A stretch of 64,000 nt of DNA from Achatina immaculata (lineage: Eukaryota; Mollusca; Gastropoda; Stylommatophora; Achatinidae), in contig CM019713.1 in assembly GCA_009760885.1 (NCBI GenBank), positions 30,633,889 to 30,697,888 on the forward strand, in the 5' to 3' direction. The notes beneath the pieces were generated by a model, which had not been told where the DNA came from, searched no databases, and saw only the letters and a list, made by a program, of their open reading frames with translations. Positions 1 through 10,398 of the stretch are shown here, piece by piece (position 1 is the stretch's first letter; each line of letters begins with the position of its first letter). The translations under genes and the position numbers were made by a program.

Positions 1-85
1 AGAGGACTGCGGGGTTTGCCATGTCAGCAAGGATCAGGATCTGATGTGACCAACAACCTCGAACGCAGAAGAAGAAGAAGAACGT
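1..85 (+). mobile_element. 3' end of an RNase H-type LINE with GAA tail (partial, cut by window edge)
   Basis: The first 85 bases match, in opposite orientation, the 3' end of the LINE fragment at 7358-7625. Both read a peptide like EDCGxCHxxxDQDLM followed by a stop, then a short spacer and a GAA microsatellite tail. Only the extreme 3' end is inside the window. It would have been part of a LINE ORF C-terminus. No intact gene remains. Confidence 0.6.
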
Positions 86-1088
86 TAGTTTAAAAAAAAA
101 TGTACCGACTTTTATAACGCCTCCATGGGAAAAAAAAATGTTATTTCATTTAGCTGCTGCTTCAGAATTAAAAAAAAAATCTAACAAGAAAATTATAAAA
201 TAAAATGTAACGCAGTCTACTTACTGTTAGGATTGTTGCAGTATTAACATGACAATCAGACAAACGGCGGTCTGTTGGGGGGAGCTATTTATAGACGCAA
301 TTACTTCCAGAAAACAAGCTGAAAGGAGGGAATTAGCGGGGCTAGCAACATGTAAGCCAGAGACTTGTGTTTTTTGCCGAGAGTTAAAAAAGCAGATTGT
401 GATAGTGTTGTGTTAGTGCAGTCCCTACTGCAAGTTATCGTCCTTAAGCTCTGTAGTGGCAGAGTATGTAGACAAGGTGCCGTCCCCGTGAGGTAGAGTT
501 GCTGGGAGAACGGTCTGCGGCTTAACCGACTTTGACAGCCCTGTTTTAGAACTTGAACACGGGGAAGTATGGGTCAGGATGATGGCTGATATTTAAGATA
601 TTGGTGGTGGTAGGGGAGGGGAGGGAGGGGGAGAAATTTCAATGACTTTTTTCAATTGCTAGAAAGTAACAATTCTGAAATAGTTCATTACTTTCAAAAA
701 GTAATAAGGTTAAAAAGTAAATATACCTTCCGTTGACTAAATTCAAATCGATTAAATTAACACTGAGCATCTAAAGAGTGTCGAACAAGGAGGAGGAGGA
801 GGGGGGGGGGGGGGTCGAGCTAGTGCATCACTCCAGTGCTTGAAGAACTGGGGGGGGGGGGCCGTAGTGGATGAAAGTAGAAGAAAAGAGGCTGGGGGTT
901 GGGAGGGGGGAGAATTTTATACCGGGTTACAAAACTTATCTCAGTGGGGCCTGATCACTAGAAGTGATTTGAGGGGTTGCTGGGCAACACTTTGAAAGAT
1001 CAGGCAGTAGCTGGCTGGTCCCAGTGTCTTGATCTAAACATATATTATATTAATTCTTCCTTACTCGTTTGTTCTCTGTGCTGTCCTG
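86..1088. other. Non-coding stretch with G homopolymer tracts
   Basis: I see no supportable gene here. The notable content is several runs of G on the + strand near 789-814 and 850-861, with further G-rich patches at 606-633 and 893-912. These could form G-quadruplexes, but nothing ties them to a promoter. Confidence 0.5.
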
Positions 1089-1156
<68 letters not shown>

Positions 1157-1157
1157 C
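1089..1157. repeat. (TA)n microsatellite
   Basis: About 68 bases of nearly pure TA with one phase slip near 1132. The apparent open frames across it (runs of Ile-Tyr) are artefacts of the repeat. Confidence 0.95.
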
Positions 1158-1254
1158 ACAGCAGGCTCTACCCCAGTGGTAGTAAGGTCCCCATCTCTTC
1201 CACTGTGATCTGCTATATTTTTCTATACCTGCCCCTTTCGTGCCACAAACTTTC

Positions 1255-1900
1255 CAGTTTTTCATCACGAGTCGTTGATGAATGCGATAAAAAGGTAAAG
1301 AAATTAGTGACCAACAGTTTGGATTCCGAAAACATAATGGGAGGAAGAACGCCATATTATTTATGAGGATGATAACTGAAAAAAATATATGGTAGTGAAA
1401 TAAGACATTTGAGCTTGTTTTTTTTTAAAACACATAGGCTTTTGATATGGCAAAATATGAACAAATAACTAAATGTCGGGAAAAGATTAAATTATATGGT
1501 AAAGATATCAGAATAATAAGCAGTTTGTATTGGGGACAAACAGCAGTTATAATGTCTGACATAAACTATTCATAACCCATTGAAATGAAAAGAGCGGTCA
1601 GACAAGAGTTATCTCCCTGCTTGTTTGACCCATATAGGAAAAAAAATATGTAAGAGTTAATCATTAATGAAGCGGTTGTTGACAATTCCAGATATGTAGA
1701 TCAGTGAGTTATGATAGCAGAAAAGCGAAAGGACTTACAGAATCTTGTGACACAAATAAACAACAGATGCAGAGAATATGGGCTGGATATAAACATTAGA
1801 ATGGCAAAGTTCATATAAACCAGCAGAAAAGAAAAAAAAAAGCCCGATTGTAAACCTAAATATAAATGGAGAAACGATATAATAAGTGGCACATTTCATA
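1255..1900 (+). pseudogene. Decayed reverse transcriptase of an RTE-like LINE
   Basis: Reading the + strand across several frames and stops gives recognisable reverse transcriptase pieces in order. QQFGFRKHNGRKNAI (near 1310) is the finger motif usually written QxGFRxGRxTxDAI. KDIRIISSLYWGQTAV lies near 1500, RAVRQELSPCLFDPY near 1595 corresponds to [13 protein letters not shown], and YVDQ near 1695 corresponds to YADD. After it comes KDLQNLVTQINNRCREYGLDIN, as in other LINEs in this window. The catalytic YADD Asp-Asp pair is lost and there are many stops. It resembles the family at 29441-30421 but is much older. Confidence 0.75.
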
Positions 1901-2720
1901 TAGTCATTCTATAACTTAGGGTTGCACTTGGTATCAGTCACTTGCAAAGATTCTGTACTTGCCAAATCTGCGTGTCTTGGGTCAAGGTGTGGCAGATTTT
2001 TAATGAAAAATGAAATATCTCTTCACAGGTTAGAAGTTCTGCCAAGACAACGAAAAATAGGAAGCGGAAAATCAACGGCATGCGGCTGGAACGAAACTCT
2101 TTTACGCCATGTGTACTGTATTTGATTATTTCTTTAATACAATATATCCACGAGACCTCGACTATAAATACGAACAGCCGTAACTGATTTTCGCAGTAAA
2201 TGACTGTGCATGACTGTACGTGTATCTGGGACGTAGAACAGGTGAACCGGAAATTAGTAGAAAAACGAAAGTGGCCACACGCGCGTGTTAACTGAACAGA
2301 AAACGTTTATTACTTTGAAGCATACAGCACATAGACTGAAACTGAGAGTTGCTACATTCTACACATCTTCCACACTACTCCGTGATGCAGATGAAACTGG
2401 AGACATAAAGAAGAATGCCTTTTTCTTGTTGTTGTTGTTGTTGTTGAAAAGTATATAAACAAAGAAGTACTAAATCAAATGTAAAAGAGAAATGAAAAGA
2501 AAAAAACCCCACAAGAACAAGACACTTGAAATATTTAGGTAGTATAAGAAGGCATAATAGTTCTTCTCTTCTTCGACGTTTGCCCTCAAAATGGCGTTGG
2601 TTGCGTTGTGTCTCAGTCACGTGCCTCTCAGCCCAACACGTCCCACTTCGGCTGGAGGTATTTTAAAGACAGATTTTGCCCTCCCTGTTCACTTTCCCAG
2701 ACTACCGTCTGTATCCAGGG
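1901..2720. other. Non-coding stretch, no gene recognised
   Basis: I find no exon with matching splice borders and no domain. A short GTT microsatellite sits at about 2427-2447 and a short GA run starts near 2727. Short open frames here have no supporting features. Confidence 0.4.
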
Positions 2721-2744
2721 GCACTACAGAGAGAGAGAGAGAGA

Positions 2745-3081
2745 GAGAGATAGAGTAGGATCTTTTGTCAGTTATGATTCCCAACCATGACGCAAGCCAC
2801 ATAGAGATAGAGTAGGATCTTTTGTCAGTTATGATTCCCAACCCTGACGCAAGCCACATAGAGATAGAGTAGGATCTTTTGTCAGTTATGACTCCCAACC
2901 ATGACTCAAGCCACATAGAGATAGAGTAGGATCTTTTGTCGCTATGAGTCCCAACCATGACTCAAGCCACATAGAGATAGAGTAGGATCTTTTGTCGCTA
3001 TGAGTCCCAACCATGACTCAAGCCACATAGAGATAGAGTAGGATCTTTTGTCGCTATGAGTCCCAACCCTGGCGCAAGCCG
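2745..3081 (+). repeat. 56/57-bp minisatellite, six copies
   Basis: The core TAGAGTAGGATCTTTTGTC begins at 2751, 2808, 2865, 2922, 2978 and 3034. The first four copies are spaced 57 bp apart and carry GTCAGTTATGA. The last copies are spaced 56 bp and carry GTCGCTATGAG. The array is thus made of two blocks of near-identical subtypes. It begins directly after a GA microsatellite. Confidence 0.95.
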
Positions 3082-5520
3082 TCAGTTATTCGCCGATCGA
3101 GATCTCATTCTGCTGAAGTAGAGAAAGGCATGGTACAATAAAATCATGTACAAAGTGAGGATGATGATGGCCATTTGAATGTTTTATTTCTCAAACTTTC
3201 ACTGATTTCAGCTTGTTTTTATGACACTGCTACTCGGTGCTTTATTATTATCTGATTTTCTATTATTATCTCCTTTAGTCCACTCGAACAGGAGTCGAAC
3301 TTTGAACTGTCCAAGAATCTAAATGAATTATTTCCCCTGTATGTGGCCATGATGTATGCTACTAAAACAAACTTTTTGTTTTCGTGAACTTTGACATGAA
3401 ACTAGAAGCGTTCAAAGTTGGTTTGTCTAAGAAATTGTTCCAATTTATTGGAAGTTGCCAGTTTCGAAGATCAAGAAGAAAAGAAGAAGAGCATGAAAGA
3501 AAATACCATGCAGTGCTGCAGAGTTTCCCAACTTTTGTGTGCTTGACTAGGAAGGTCGGCGCCGTGTAAGCTTCTATACCGGTCTTCGTAACCCAGTTGT
3601 ATGGGTTACATGCATTCCTCACCGTACATCGCCTATATTTCACGGCGTATGTCCAAGGGGTTCAGATCTTCAGCGGACAAGAATCGGATAACAGAACGTG
3701 CTTCTTCCTTTGAGTATGTCCGCAACGTTTCCGCCATCTTGACATGCGCTATTCTCGATTATCTGTTGCCTAGCGACAGTGGCGCTATCTGCTTACTGAC
3801 ATCACTGATCGTCATGCTGGCAGTTGGTACTACAATGGGATTTGCCTGTTCTTTCGGAAATGTTATTCGCAGTTTCTAATTCTCATTTGATTATCCTTCG
3901 TATAATTACAACACGGCCTCCGGCGTAGCCTTGCTAAAGAAGCCGAGCGTCAGAACAATCAGACAGATGGCACACTGCAGGTGTCAGTCATGCAGACGCT
4001 GCGCGCACGAAATCCTGTGACTTGAGATGGCCGACCGCCTGCGTCAAGATGTCAAAATAGACGTCTTAAATTTATAGATTATTGCTTTTTGTCGAGTTCA
4101 TACGCAACTCCTGGTACACATACGACGACAAAGATTCCGCGCTCAAACGGAGAAATCTCGGCTCGGTAATATCACTCCAGAAATTAGCTTCTCTTGTTCT
4201 CCTTTTAAAGGAAAAAAAAAATTGTACATTTGTTTGGAAGATTTTGTTCAACTTTTTGGGGTGAGTTTTTTTTTTTTTTTTAAAATTTTGCAGTTTATAA
4301 GCGGAAAAAACAAGTTATTATTCAGTAAATTATTGTGGTAGTGATATTTGTGTTATAACATTGACGAATGTTCATATTATTGTCGCACAAGTCTAAGATA
4401 ACAGAAGCTGTGAAGTAGATTTAGATATTGCACAAAGCAGATATTTGGTGATGGTCTCTAAAGCGCTTTATAAAACTGTCTAGTCTCCCAAGTGATGTTA
4501 CAAAAGTAGGTTGTGAAAGCACTATAATAATTAGATCTGTGTTATAAACTGAGTGTATGCCGTAGTTTTATACTATAAGTTAAAGAAGACGAAACAAATA
4601 TTTCCAGCCGTCTTCAGTTCTAAAGTAGTCTTACAAGTGAGCATGTGGCAAATAACAGCAGCCATTGTCTTAGTCGCATGATCAAGATTTTGTTGTAAAC
4701 CAAAACGTCCATAAAAGTTAGTGATTTATAAACGCAGGATTGACTTTATTTTGTGTATTTAAAACATTACTGCAGTCCTTCAAGTTTCCCCATAAAAACA
4801 TACATAACACAGACAGCAGGAGACAGATAACAGAATGAACTGTGATCTAGAACAGAAGATAATTAGCGAAAGCCACTTTTTTTTTTCAGAAAAAAGCTTG
4901 AAATTGTGGACGATACAGTAATGTATTGTTATTATAATAAAATAAAATAAGAGTCTATGTTTTTATTTCCACGAACGCACTGAGACGCCCTATATTTATT
5001 TTTTATATACTTATTTATACATATGTACGTGTTAATCTTAATGCCCATAAAGTTTATGAAAGTGGACTGGACTATTTTCCTTTTTTTTGTTATTAAATTA
5101 TTAAATTGCTTAATTGTTTACCGAAGCTTTTTTATTTTTGGTTTACGTTTGTCCAAAAATGCTTTAACAGTAAGTATGCACGAATTACATCATAGCATTC
5201 GGAGTCCAAAATATGGAGTTTTTGCGGTCTTTTCCTGACTACATGGTGGGGGGGAGGGGGGAGAGAGAGGGTTAGAAATGTATGAGACAGGGAAGGGAAA
5301 CCTTTTTTTCCGTCTAATACCTAGATTTATCTTCTAATGTGTGTCTTGCATGGTGTTTTTTTTTTTTAGAACAATAATCATGAACTAGATGAAGTGTCTT
5401 CTAGATAAACTAAACTTGTTAGTTTAACCTTCAGCGAACTCTGGACAAGTCTGTTGGTGCTCTGATCTCTTCTTAAATATTTGCTTTAGTGTCACAGACA
5501 AAGTAGTAAAAGTGTTGTTT
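3082..5520. other. Non-coding stretch upstream of the host gene
   Basis: This 2.4 kb holds short open frames (the longest 92 codons at 3601-3879) with no recognisable domain, splice context or repeat homology inside the window. Homopolymer T and A runs are frequent and a G run lies near 5247-5260. Distal regulatory DNA of the gene starting near 7280 could lie here, but I see no site that I can defend. Confidence 0.4.
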
Positions 5521-5523
5521 AAG

Positions 5524-5735
5524 AAAATGATGATAATCTAGTGAAAATGTTCCTCAGAAAATGATGATAATGTAGGGAAAATGTTCTTCAGAAAATGATG
5601 ATAATGTAGGGAAAATGTTCTTCAGAAAATGATGATAAACTAATGAAAATGTTCTTTAGAATATGATGATAATCTAGGAGAAATGTTCTTTAAAAAGTGA
5701 TGCTAAACTAGTGCAAACATTCTTTAGAAAAAAAG
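5524..5735 (+). repeat. 34-bp minisatellite, about six copies
   Basis: The unit contains AATGATGATAAT and AAATGTTCTTCAG and repeats every 34 bp from 5524. Copies become degenerate toward the 3' side. Confidence 0.9.
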
Positions 5736-5914
5736 AAGTATAATATGGTAAAAGCGTGCAGTAGAAAAATGATATGAAGAATGAAGATTTTTAACGTTAG
5801 TTTGGATGCCTATAATCACTATTACCTCATAGCAAGCAGAGTCCAACATATGGAGCTGTTGCGATCTTGTCCTGACTACATGGAAATGTACGTACTGAGT
5901 GTCGAAAATAAAGT

Positions 5915-6628
5915 CTCTCTAGTAATAAAGTCATTCTAACAATAAAGTCACTCTAACAATAAAGTCATTCTAGTGATAAAGTCACTCTAATAATAAAGTC
6001 ATTCTAACAATAAAGTTACTCTAACAATAAAGTTACTCTAACAATACAGTTACTCTAACAATAAAGTCACTCTAACAATAAAGTTACTCTAACAATAAAG
6101 TCACTCTAACAATAAAGTCATTCTAGCGATAAAGTCATTCTAGTAATAAAGTTACTCTAACAATAAAGTTACTCTAACAATAAAGTCACTTTAATAATAA
6201 AGTTACTCTAACAATAAAGTTATTCTAACAATAAAGTTATTCTAATGATAAAGTCACCCTAACAATAAAGTCACTCTAACAATAAAGTCACTCTAACGAT
6301 AAAGTTACTCTAACAATAAAGTCACTCTAACAATAAAGTCACTCTAACGATAAAGTTACTCTAACAATAAAGTCATTCTAACGACAAAGTCACTCTAACA
6401 ATAAAGTCATTCTAGCAATAAAGTCACTCTAATAATAAAGCCACTCTAACAATATAGTTACTCTAACAATAAAGTCACTATAAACAATAAAGTCACTCTA
6501 ACAATAAAGTCATTCTAACGACAAAGTCACTCTAACAATAAAGTCATTTTAGCGGTAAAGCCACTCTAATAATAAAGCCATTCTAACAATAATGTCACTC
6601 TAACAATAGAGTCACTCTAATGACTGCT
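5915..6628 (+). repeat. 17-bp minisatellite, about 41 copies
   Basis: The unit is AATAAAGTCACTCTAAC, with frequent C/T and A/G changes at fixed positions (CACTC, CATTC, TACTC; AACAATA, AACGATA, AATAATA). It runs for about 700 bp with almost no indels. Each unit contains AATAAA, the animal poly(A) signal hexamer. Confidence 0.95.
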
Positions 6629-6769
6629 TTCTATTATAACGGTAAGCTTATAGCTGCGGTGCTAAAAATATACAGTATACATAATTTTCCATGTCGGTTC
6701 AATGGCGATTAGAAATAAATAAAGATTTGATTAAGAAAGCCTTATTTGACGTTAATTTGGGGTGAAGAT

Positions 6770-7075
6770 GCCCGATAAGGTAATCAGCGACCCATAGGTG
6801 ATACGCCAGCGTCAGGGTTAGCGACCCATAGCTAACCAAGACCCTATCCCACCTCTCCATGGTACCCCCAGTAACAGGCATAGCCTGGCTAATGGGGCAG
6901 GGATCGCGATAGTCTCCATGGTGGTGGAATCTGCTAAAGAAACACTGCACATCCCCTGCTTTTTAGCTGTACTCCGGGACTGAAAAAGTAGCCACCATAA
7001 CCCGCTCCCACGCCGATACGATGTTGTGCCTCAACATCTCTACAGCAAGGGCTGCAAAGAACAACAGCTCGCAGT
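6770..7075 (+). repeat. Dispersed repeat, copy 1 (second copy at 19738-20015)
   Basis: About 290 bp share an extended match with 19738-20015. Shared landmarks include ACCAAGACCCT, CCATGGTGGTGGA, TCTGCTAAAG or TCAGCTAAAG, CCCCTGCTTTT and GGGACTGAAAAA. I see no tRNA boxes, transposase or reverse transcriptase. It may be a non-autonomous transposon or an untranslated part of a larger element. Confidence 0.75.
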
Positions 7076-7167
7076 TACAGGGAGTTCGTACAAGTACACG
7101 TACAAGTTAACGTTAATTTAATTTTATTTCATTCATACCTTCGTATTCTTCTGCCTGTGTCTCATAG

Positions 7168-7279
7168 AAAAGGTGTACTCTTACTGGACCTACGCATCTG
7201 TGACAACTGAAGAAGATCTCCCGTCACACGCAGCTTGACTTGATCACTTTAAGCCGACAGAAGCACAGAGACGCCCGCC
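7168..7279 (+). other. Putative 5' untranslated region of the host gene
   Basis: A pyrimidine-rich stretch ending CTCATAG at 7161-7167 could be a 3' splice site, making 7168-7279 the untranslated start of the first coding exon. A TAA in frame with the ATG lies at 7250-7252, so translation is unlikely to begin further upstream within this sequence. Transcription may equally start within this region. Confidence 0.35.
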
Positions 7280-7309
7280 ATGAAACCAGACTCTCCTAGC
7301 AACGAGCAC
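7280..7309 (+). CDS. Host gene coding exon 1 (start codon), acidic DFRxxL-motif protein
   Basis: The exon encodes MKPDSPSNEH. The ATG sits in CCCGCCATGA, a good animal start context, and an in-frame stop lies 28 bases upstream. The exon ends at a perfect GTAAGT donor in phase 0, and exon 2 (10328) opens in phase 0 after a CTCTAG acceptor, so the frame joins cleanly. The ten exons together give about 363 codons of an acidic, mostly domain-free protein whose tenth exon carries a DFRxxL-like actin-binding motif. The match of splice phase over nine introns is the main evidence that this is a real gene. I do not recognise the protein by name. The first intron (7310-10327) contains a mariner transposon and a GAA tract. 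Confidence 0.65.
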
Positions 7310-7357
7310 GTAAGTTTGCCATTTTGATAGAAAGAAGTTTTGGGGCGCTTAAATGCT

Positions 7358-7625
7358 TCTTCTTCTTCTTCTTCGTTCGATGTTGTTGGTCACATCAGAT
7401 CCTGATCCCTGTTGAAATGGCAAAGCCCGCAGTCTTCTCTAGATCCCGATAGGAACCCCAAAGCTTTTGCTCCAACCTTGTGTCCTCTGGCTATGTCTCT
7501 CGTATCAGGTCCGCATTGTTTGGGCACTCTTGGAGGATATGTTTTGGAGTCTGGACTCCACTGCCACATGGACATTCGCCTGTGTGAGACATTTTGAGTC
7601 GATGTTTTTTATTTTGAATGCTGAA
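7358..7625 (-). mobile_element. 3' end of an RNase H-type LINE, C-terminal zinc knuckle, GAA tail
   Basis: Read on the - strand, the fragment gives GECPCGSGVQTPKHILQECP, a Cys-x-Cys...His...Cys pattern like the zinc knuckle at the C-terminus of I/Ingi-type LINE ORFs. A frame change, EDCGLCHFNRDQDLM and a stop follow, then a GAA tail that reads as CTT repeats at 7361-7378. The same 3' end occurs in the other orientation at 1-85. The element is heavily 5'-truncated. It sits just inside intron 1 of the host gene, in antisense orientation. Confidence 0.7.
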
Positions 7626-7677
7626 TTACTCTTGGCTTTTCCTACTTCTCATATACTGAAATTAATGCATTAATCAT

Positions 7678-7701
7678 TATATATATATATATACACACAC
7701 G

Positions 7702-7739
<38 letters not shown>

Positions 7740-7742
7740 ATA
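7678..7742. repeat. (TA)n microsatellite with short CA insert
   Basis: Mostly TA, with a CACACACG interruption near 7693-7700. It lies 38 bp left of the mariner terminus. Confidence 0.9.
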
Positions 7743-7780
7743 AAGTACAGATAACTGGAATCCAATTATTTACGAATTTA

Positions 7781-9072
7781 GGAAGGGTGATTGATAAGTT
7801 CGCGATACAAATAATTGAAACACACGGTTGATATTATGTGCATTTTTAGATCAAGTTAATTTAAGATTAAACACCAAGTTTCAAGAAATTAACTGTAACC
7901 AGTTTTTTTTTTTTTACAGTCTACTGAAGTGGTAATGGGTGGCAGAAATTGAGAAAATGGGTACAATTTCTCATCGAGCAGTCATTCGCTACGTCTGCAT
8001 CAAGGGCTTATCATCGAAGGAGATCGATGAGGATATGGTAGAGACTCTAGGGGAGAGTGCCTCTTCTTACAGCACAGTGAAGAAATGGGTAGCCTAATTC
8101 AAACAAGGAAGGGAGAGTCTGGAAGATGATCCCCGTCCAGGAAGATCAAGAACGATAACCACCGATGAAACCATCGGCAGAATCCGTGACATGATAATGG
8201 AGGATCGACAACTAACTGAGCGGTACATTGTTACTGAGTTGGACATCTTCCAGGAATGTGTTCATACCATTATTCACAATGATCTTCAAATAACAAAGGT
8301 CTCTGCTCGATGGGTCCTGAAACTTCTTGGAGCTGATCACAGTCGACATCGTCTCAACATGTCAAGAGACAATCTTGGCCATTTTTCTGCAGATCCTGAA
8401 AAGTTTCTTCAGCAATTTGTGACTACGAATGAGACTTGGGTTCATCATTTTCAACTAGAAACCAAAGAACAGTCAAAGCAGTAGAAACATCATGGATCAC
8501 CACCTCCAAAGAAAGCAAGGGTGGTTCTGTCGGCAGGCAAAAGTGATGACTTCCATCTTTTGGAATTCAGAAGGTGTGCTATTGGTAGACTATCTTCAAA
8601 AGGGCAGAACAGTCACCGGGGCCTATTACGCTAATCTTGTGAAGCAACTGCGGGTCAAATTGAAAGAAAAGCGTCGAGGGAAATTGACGAGAGGAGTCAT
8701 CTTTCATCAAGACAATGCTCCAGTTCACATGCCGGCGGTGGTAATGGCTGCCATTCATGAATGCGGCTTCTAGCTTCTTGAACATCCTCCTTATTCCCCA
8801 GATTTAGCCCCTTCGAACTATTACCTGTTTACCAAACTCAAAAAGGAGCTCAGTGGTCGCAAATTTGCTTCATATGATGATGTCATTCGTGCTGTAGACC
8901 ATTTTCTACTGCCACAAGATGCTGACTTTTACAAAGAAGGGATCTGTATGCTCCAGGATCGCTGGACTAAGTGCATAAACTTGCAAGGGGACTATGTTAA
9001 GAAATAACCCAAAAAAGTTGTCCACAAATAATCCGGTGTAACTTAGATCGAGAACTTATTAATCACCCCTCG
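7781..9072 (+). mobile_element. Mariner-family DNA transposon, nearly complete, inactive
   Basis: This is a 1292-bp element bounded by TA dinucleotides at 7779-7780 and 9073-9074, the usual mariner target duplication. The left end (GGAAGGGTGATTGATAAGTT) and the reverse complement of the right end (CGAGGGGTGATTAATAAGTT) form terminal inverted repeats with three mismatches over the first 20 bases. The length and ends are canonical for mariner. It contains a single broken transposase gene on the + strand. The element sits in intron 1 of the host gene in the same orientation. Confidence 0.93.
7957..9007 (+). pseudogene. Mariner transposase (D,D34D type), disrupted
   Basis: Translation from the ATG at 7957 gives a typical mariner transposase of about 350 residues over three broken segments. 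The N-terminal helix-turn-helix region includes RAVIRYVCIKGLSSKEI. The catalytic core includes TTNETWVHHF, FHQDNAPVHM and YSPDLAPSNYYLF. Mariner enzymes cut and paste DNA using three Asp residues. Here the first is Asn (TTNETW, where TxDETW is usual), while the second (HQDNAP) and third (SPDLAP) remain. Stops occur at 8095-8097, 8482-8484 and 8771-8773, and one extra base near 8540 shifts the frame. It is therefore dead on several counts. Confidence 0.92.
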
Positions 9073-9839
9073 TATTTCAATACCTGTCTGTCTTGTTTCA
9101 TTTAATTCACATTCTCTATAATGTGACTGTGATGTGGAATTCTAAAAGATAATATTAAATCTAAATTGAGTAGGTCGTGTATTTCATATAATTTAATAAC
9201 AAATCTGGTTTCTGAAATGAGCTAATTCTTCATGAAAATATTGATTCAGCACTGGAAAGCCAATTCTGGGTTGTCTAAAGGAAAACGTTGGCAAGGAATT
9301 ACAGAGCGTTAATTAAGCATTAAAAGCTGAGCTAAACATAGTTTATGTTGACCGAGTTTAGTCAGTAAAAGCTGACTAATTTACTGTAGATCGACAAAGC
9401 CCAAACTTTCATTTCACGTTTTAGACTATTTTAATACTTACTGACGTTCCCTCCATAAGTTTTAGACAATTTAATATTTTCTCGAAGCTTTGATAAGGGA
9501 GTTGAATTTTCGTAAATCGATGCAGCGCCTGGAAATTTTCAGTCTTCTCTAATTGTTTTCAGTATTCCCTTGTTCAACCTCCCCCTCCCCTTTTTTTTAA
9601 CCACCTACCCCCACCCCCAACTCCCGATTTCCACAATGAGAGTTCCACCAGAGAGTATTACTATTGTGATGGAAGTCGGGGTGTTCATGATTTCGACAGA
9701 ATCTTCGCACATTTTCACTTTTTGTGTAGAGGGGGTATGACTTGGATACCAGATCACCTAGTCTGGTGGTGCCACAACAGCTTCTTAAGAGGGTCACATA
9801 CGCAGAGAGATAAAACAGAAACATAATTAAGTGTACTCG
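9073..9839. other. Intron 1, no feature recognised
   Basis: Between the mariner right end and the GAA tract I see no exon, repeat family or RNA gene. C-rich pyrimidine runs occur near 9580-9625. Confidence 0.4.
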
Positions 9840-10212
9840 TTCAGAAGAAGAAGAGGAGGAGTAGGAGGAGAAAGAAGAAAAAAGAGTAGGAGGAGGAAGA
9901 GAAAGGAGGAGAAGAATAGAAGGAGAAAGAAGAAGAAGCAGAAGTGGAAGAAGAAGAAAAAAAAAGAATAGGAGAAGAAAGAAGAAGTGGAGGAAGAGAA
10001 AGAAGAAGAAGAAGAAGAAGCAGAAGAAGAAGAAGAATTCAATTATAAGGAGGAGGGAGGAAAAGAAGTGAACAGAAGATGAAGAAAAGAAGAATAAGCG
10101 GAGGAGGAGAGAGAAGACATGACAAAGAAGAAGAAGAAGACGAAGACGAAGAAGAAGAAGAAGAAAGAAAGAAAGAAAGAAAGAAATAAAGAAAGAAAGA
10201 AAGATAAAAAGA
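9840..10212. repeat. Polypurine GAA/GGA/GAAA tract
   Basis: About 370 bases that are almost purely purine on the + strand, moving from GAAGAGGA-type units into GAAA repeats at 10161-10205. The long open frame on the - strand (Phe, Leu and Ser rich) is a by-product. Long purine mirror tracts of this kind can form triplex DNA. It ends 115 bp upstream of exon 2. Confidence 0.95.
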
Positions 10213-10327
10213 AGAATAAGAAAATGTTGCACTAAACAGCGCCAGGCAAACTATCTATTGCACATCTCAGCCCGCAAGTGACGGGCCGCACAAGACTAAA
10301 CCTGAAACTGTTCTCTTTATCCTCTAG

Positions 10328-10398
10328 GAGGAGTCCAACCCGTTCAGTACCATGAAGGTCCTAGCCTCTGCCATGAACATCACAGCCGATGTGGACAG
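10328..10398 (+). CDS. Host gene coding exon 2
   Basis: The acceptor is TTTATCCTCTAG and the donor is AG|GTAAAG. The 71-nt exon enters in phase 0 and leaves with two bases (AG), which join A at 13848 to give Arg. It encodes EESNPFSTMKVLASAMNITA followed by DVD. No domain is recognised. The segment is short, acidic at its start and otherwise moderately hydrophobic. Confidence 0.75.

Noticed and set aside
3601..3879. + strand frame of 92 codons with a hydrophobic C-terminus
   Set aside because: No homology that I recognise, no splice or promoter evidence, and length within chance expectation for this sequence.
9597..10232. - strand frame of 211 codons rich in Phe and Leu, resembling a membrane protein
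   Set aside because: Translation of the complement of the GAA tract; composition follows the repeat.
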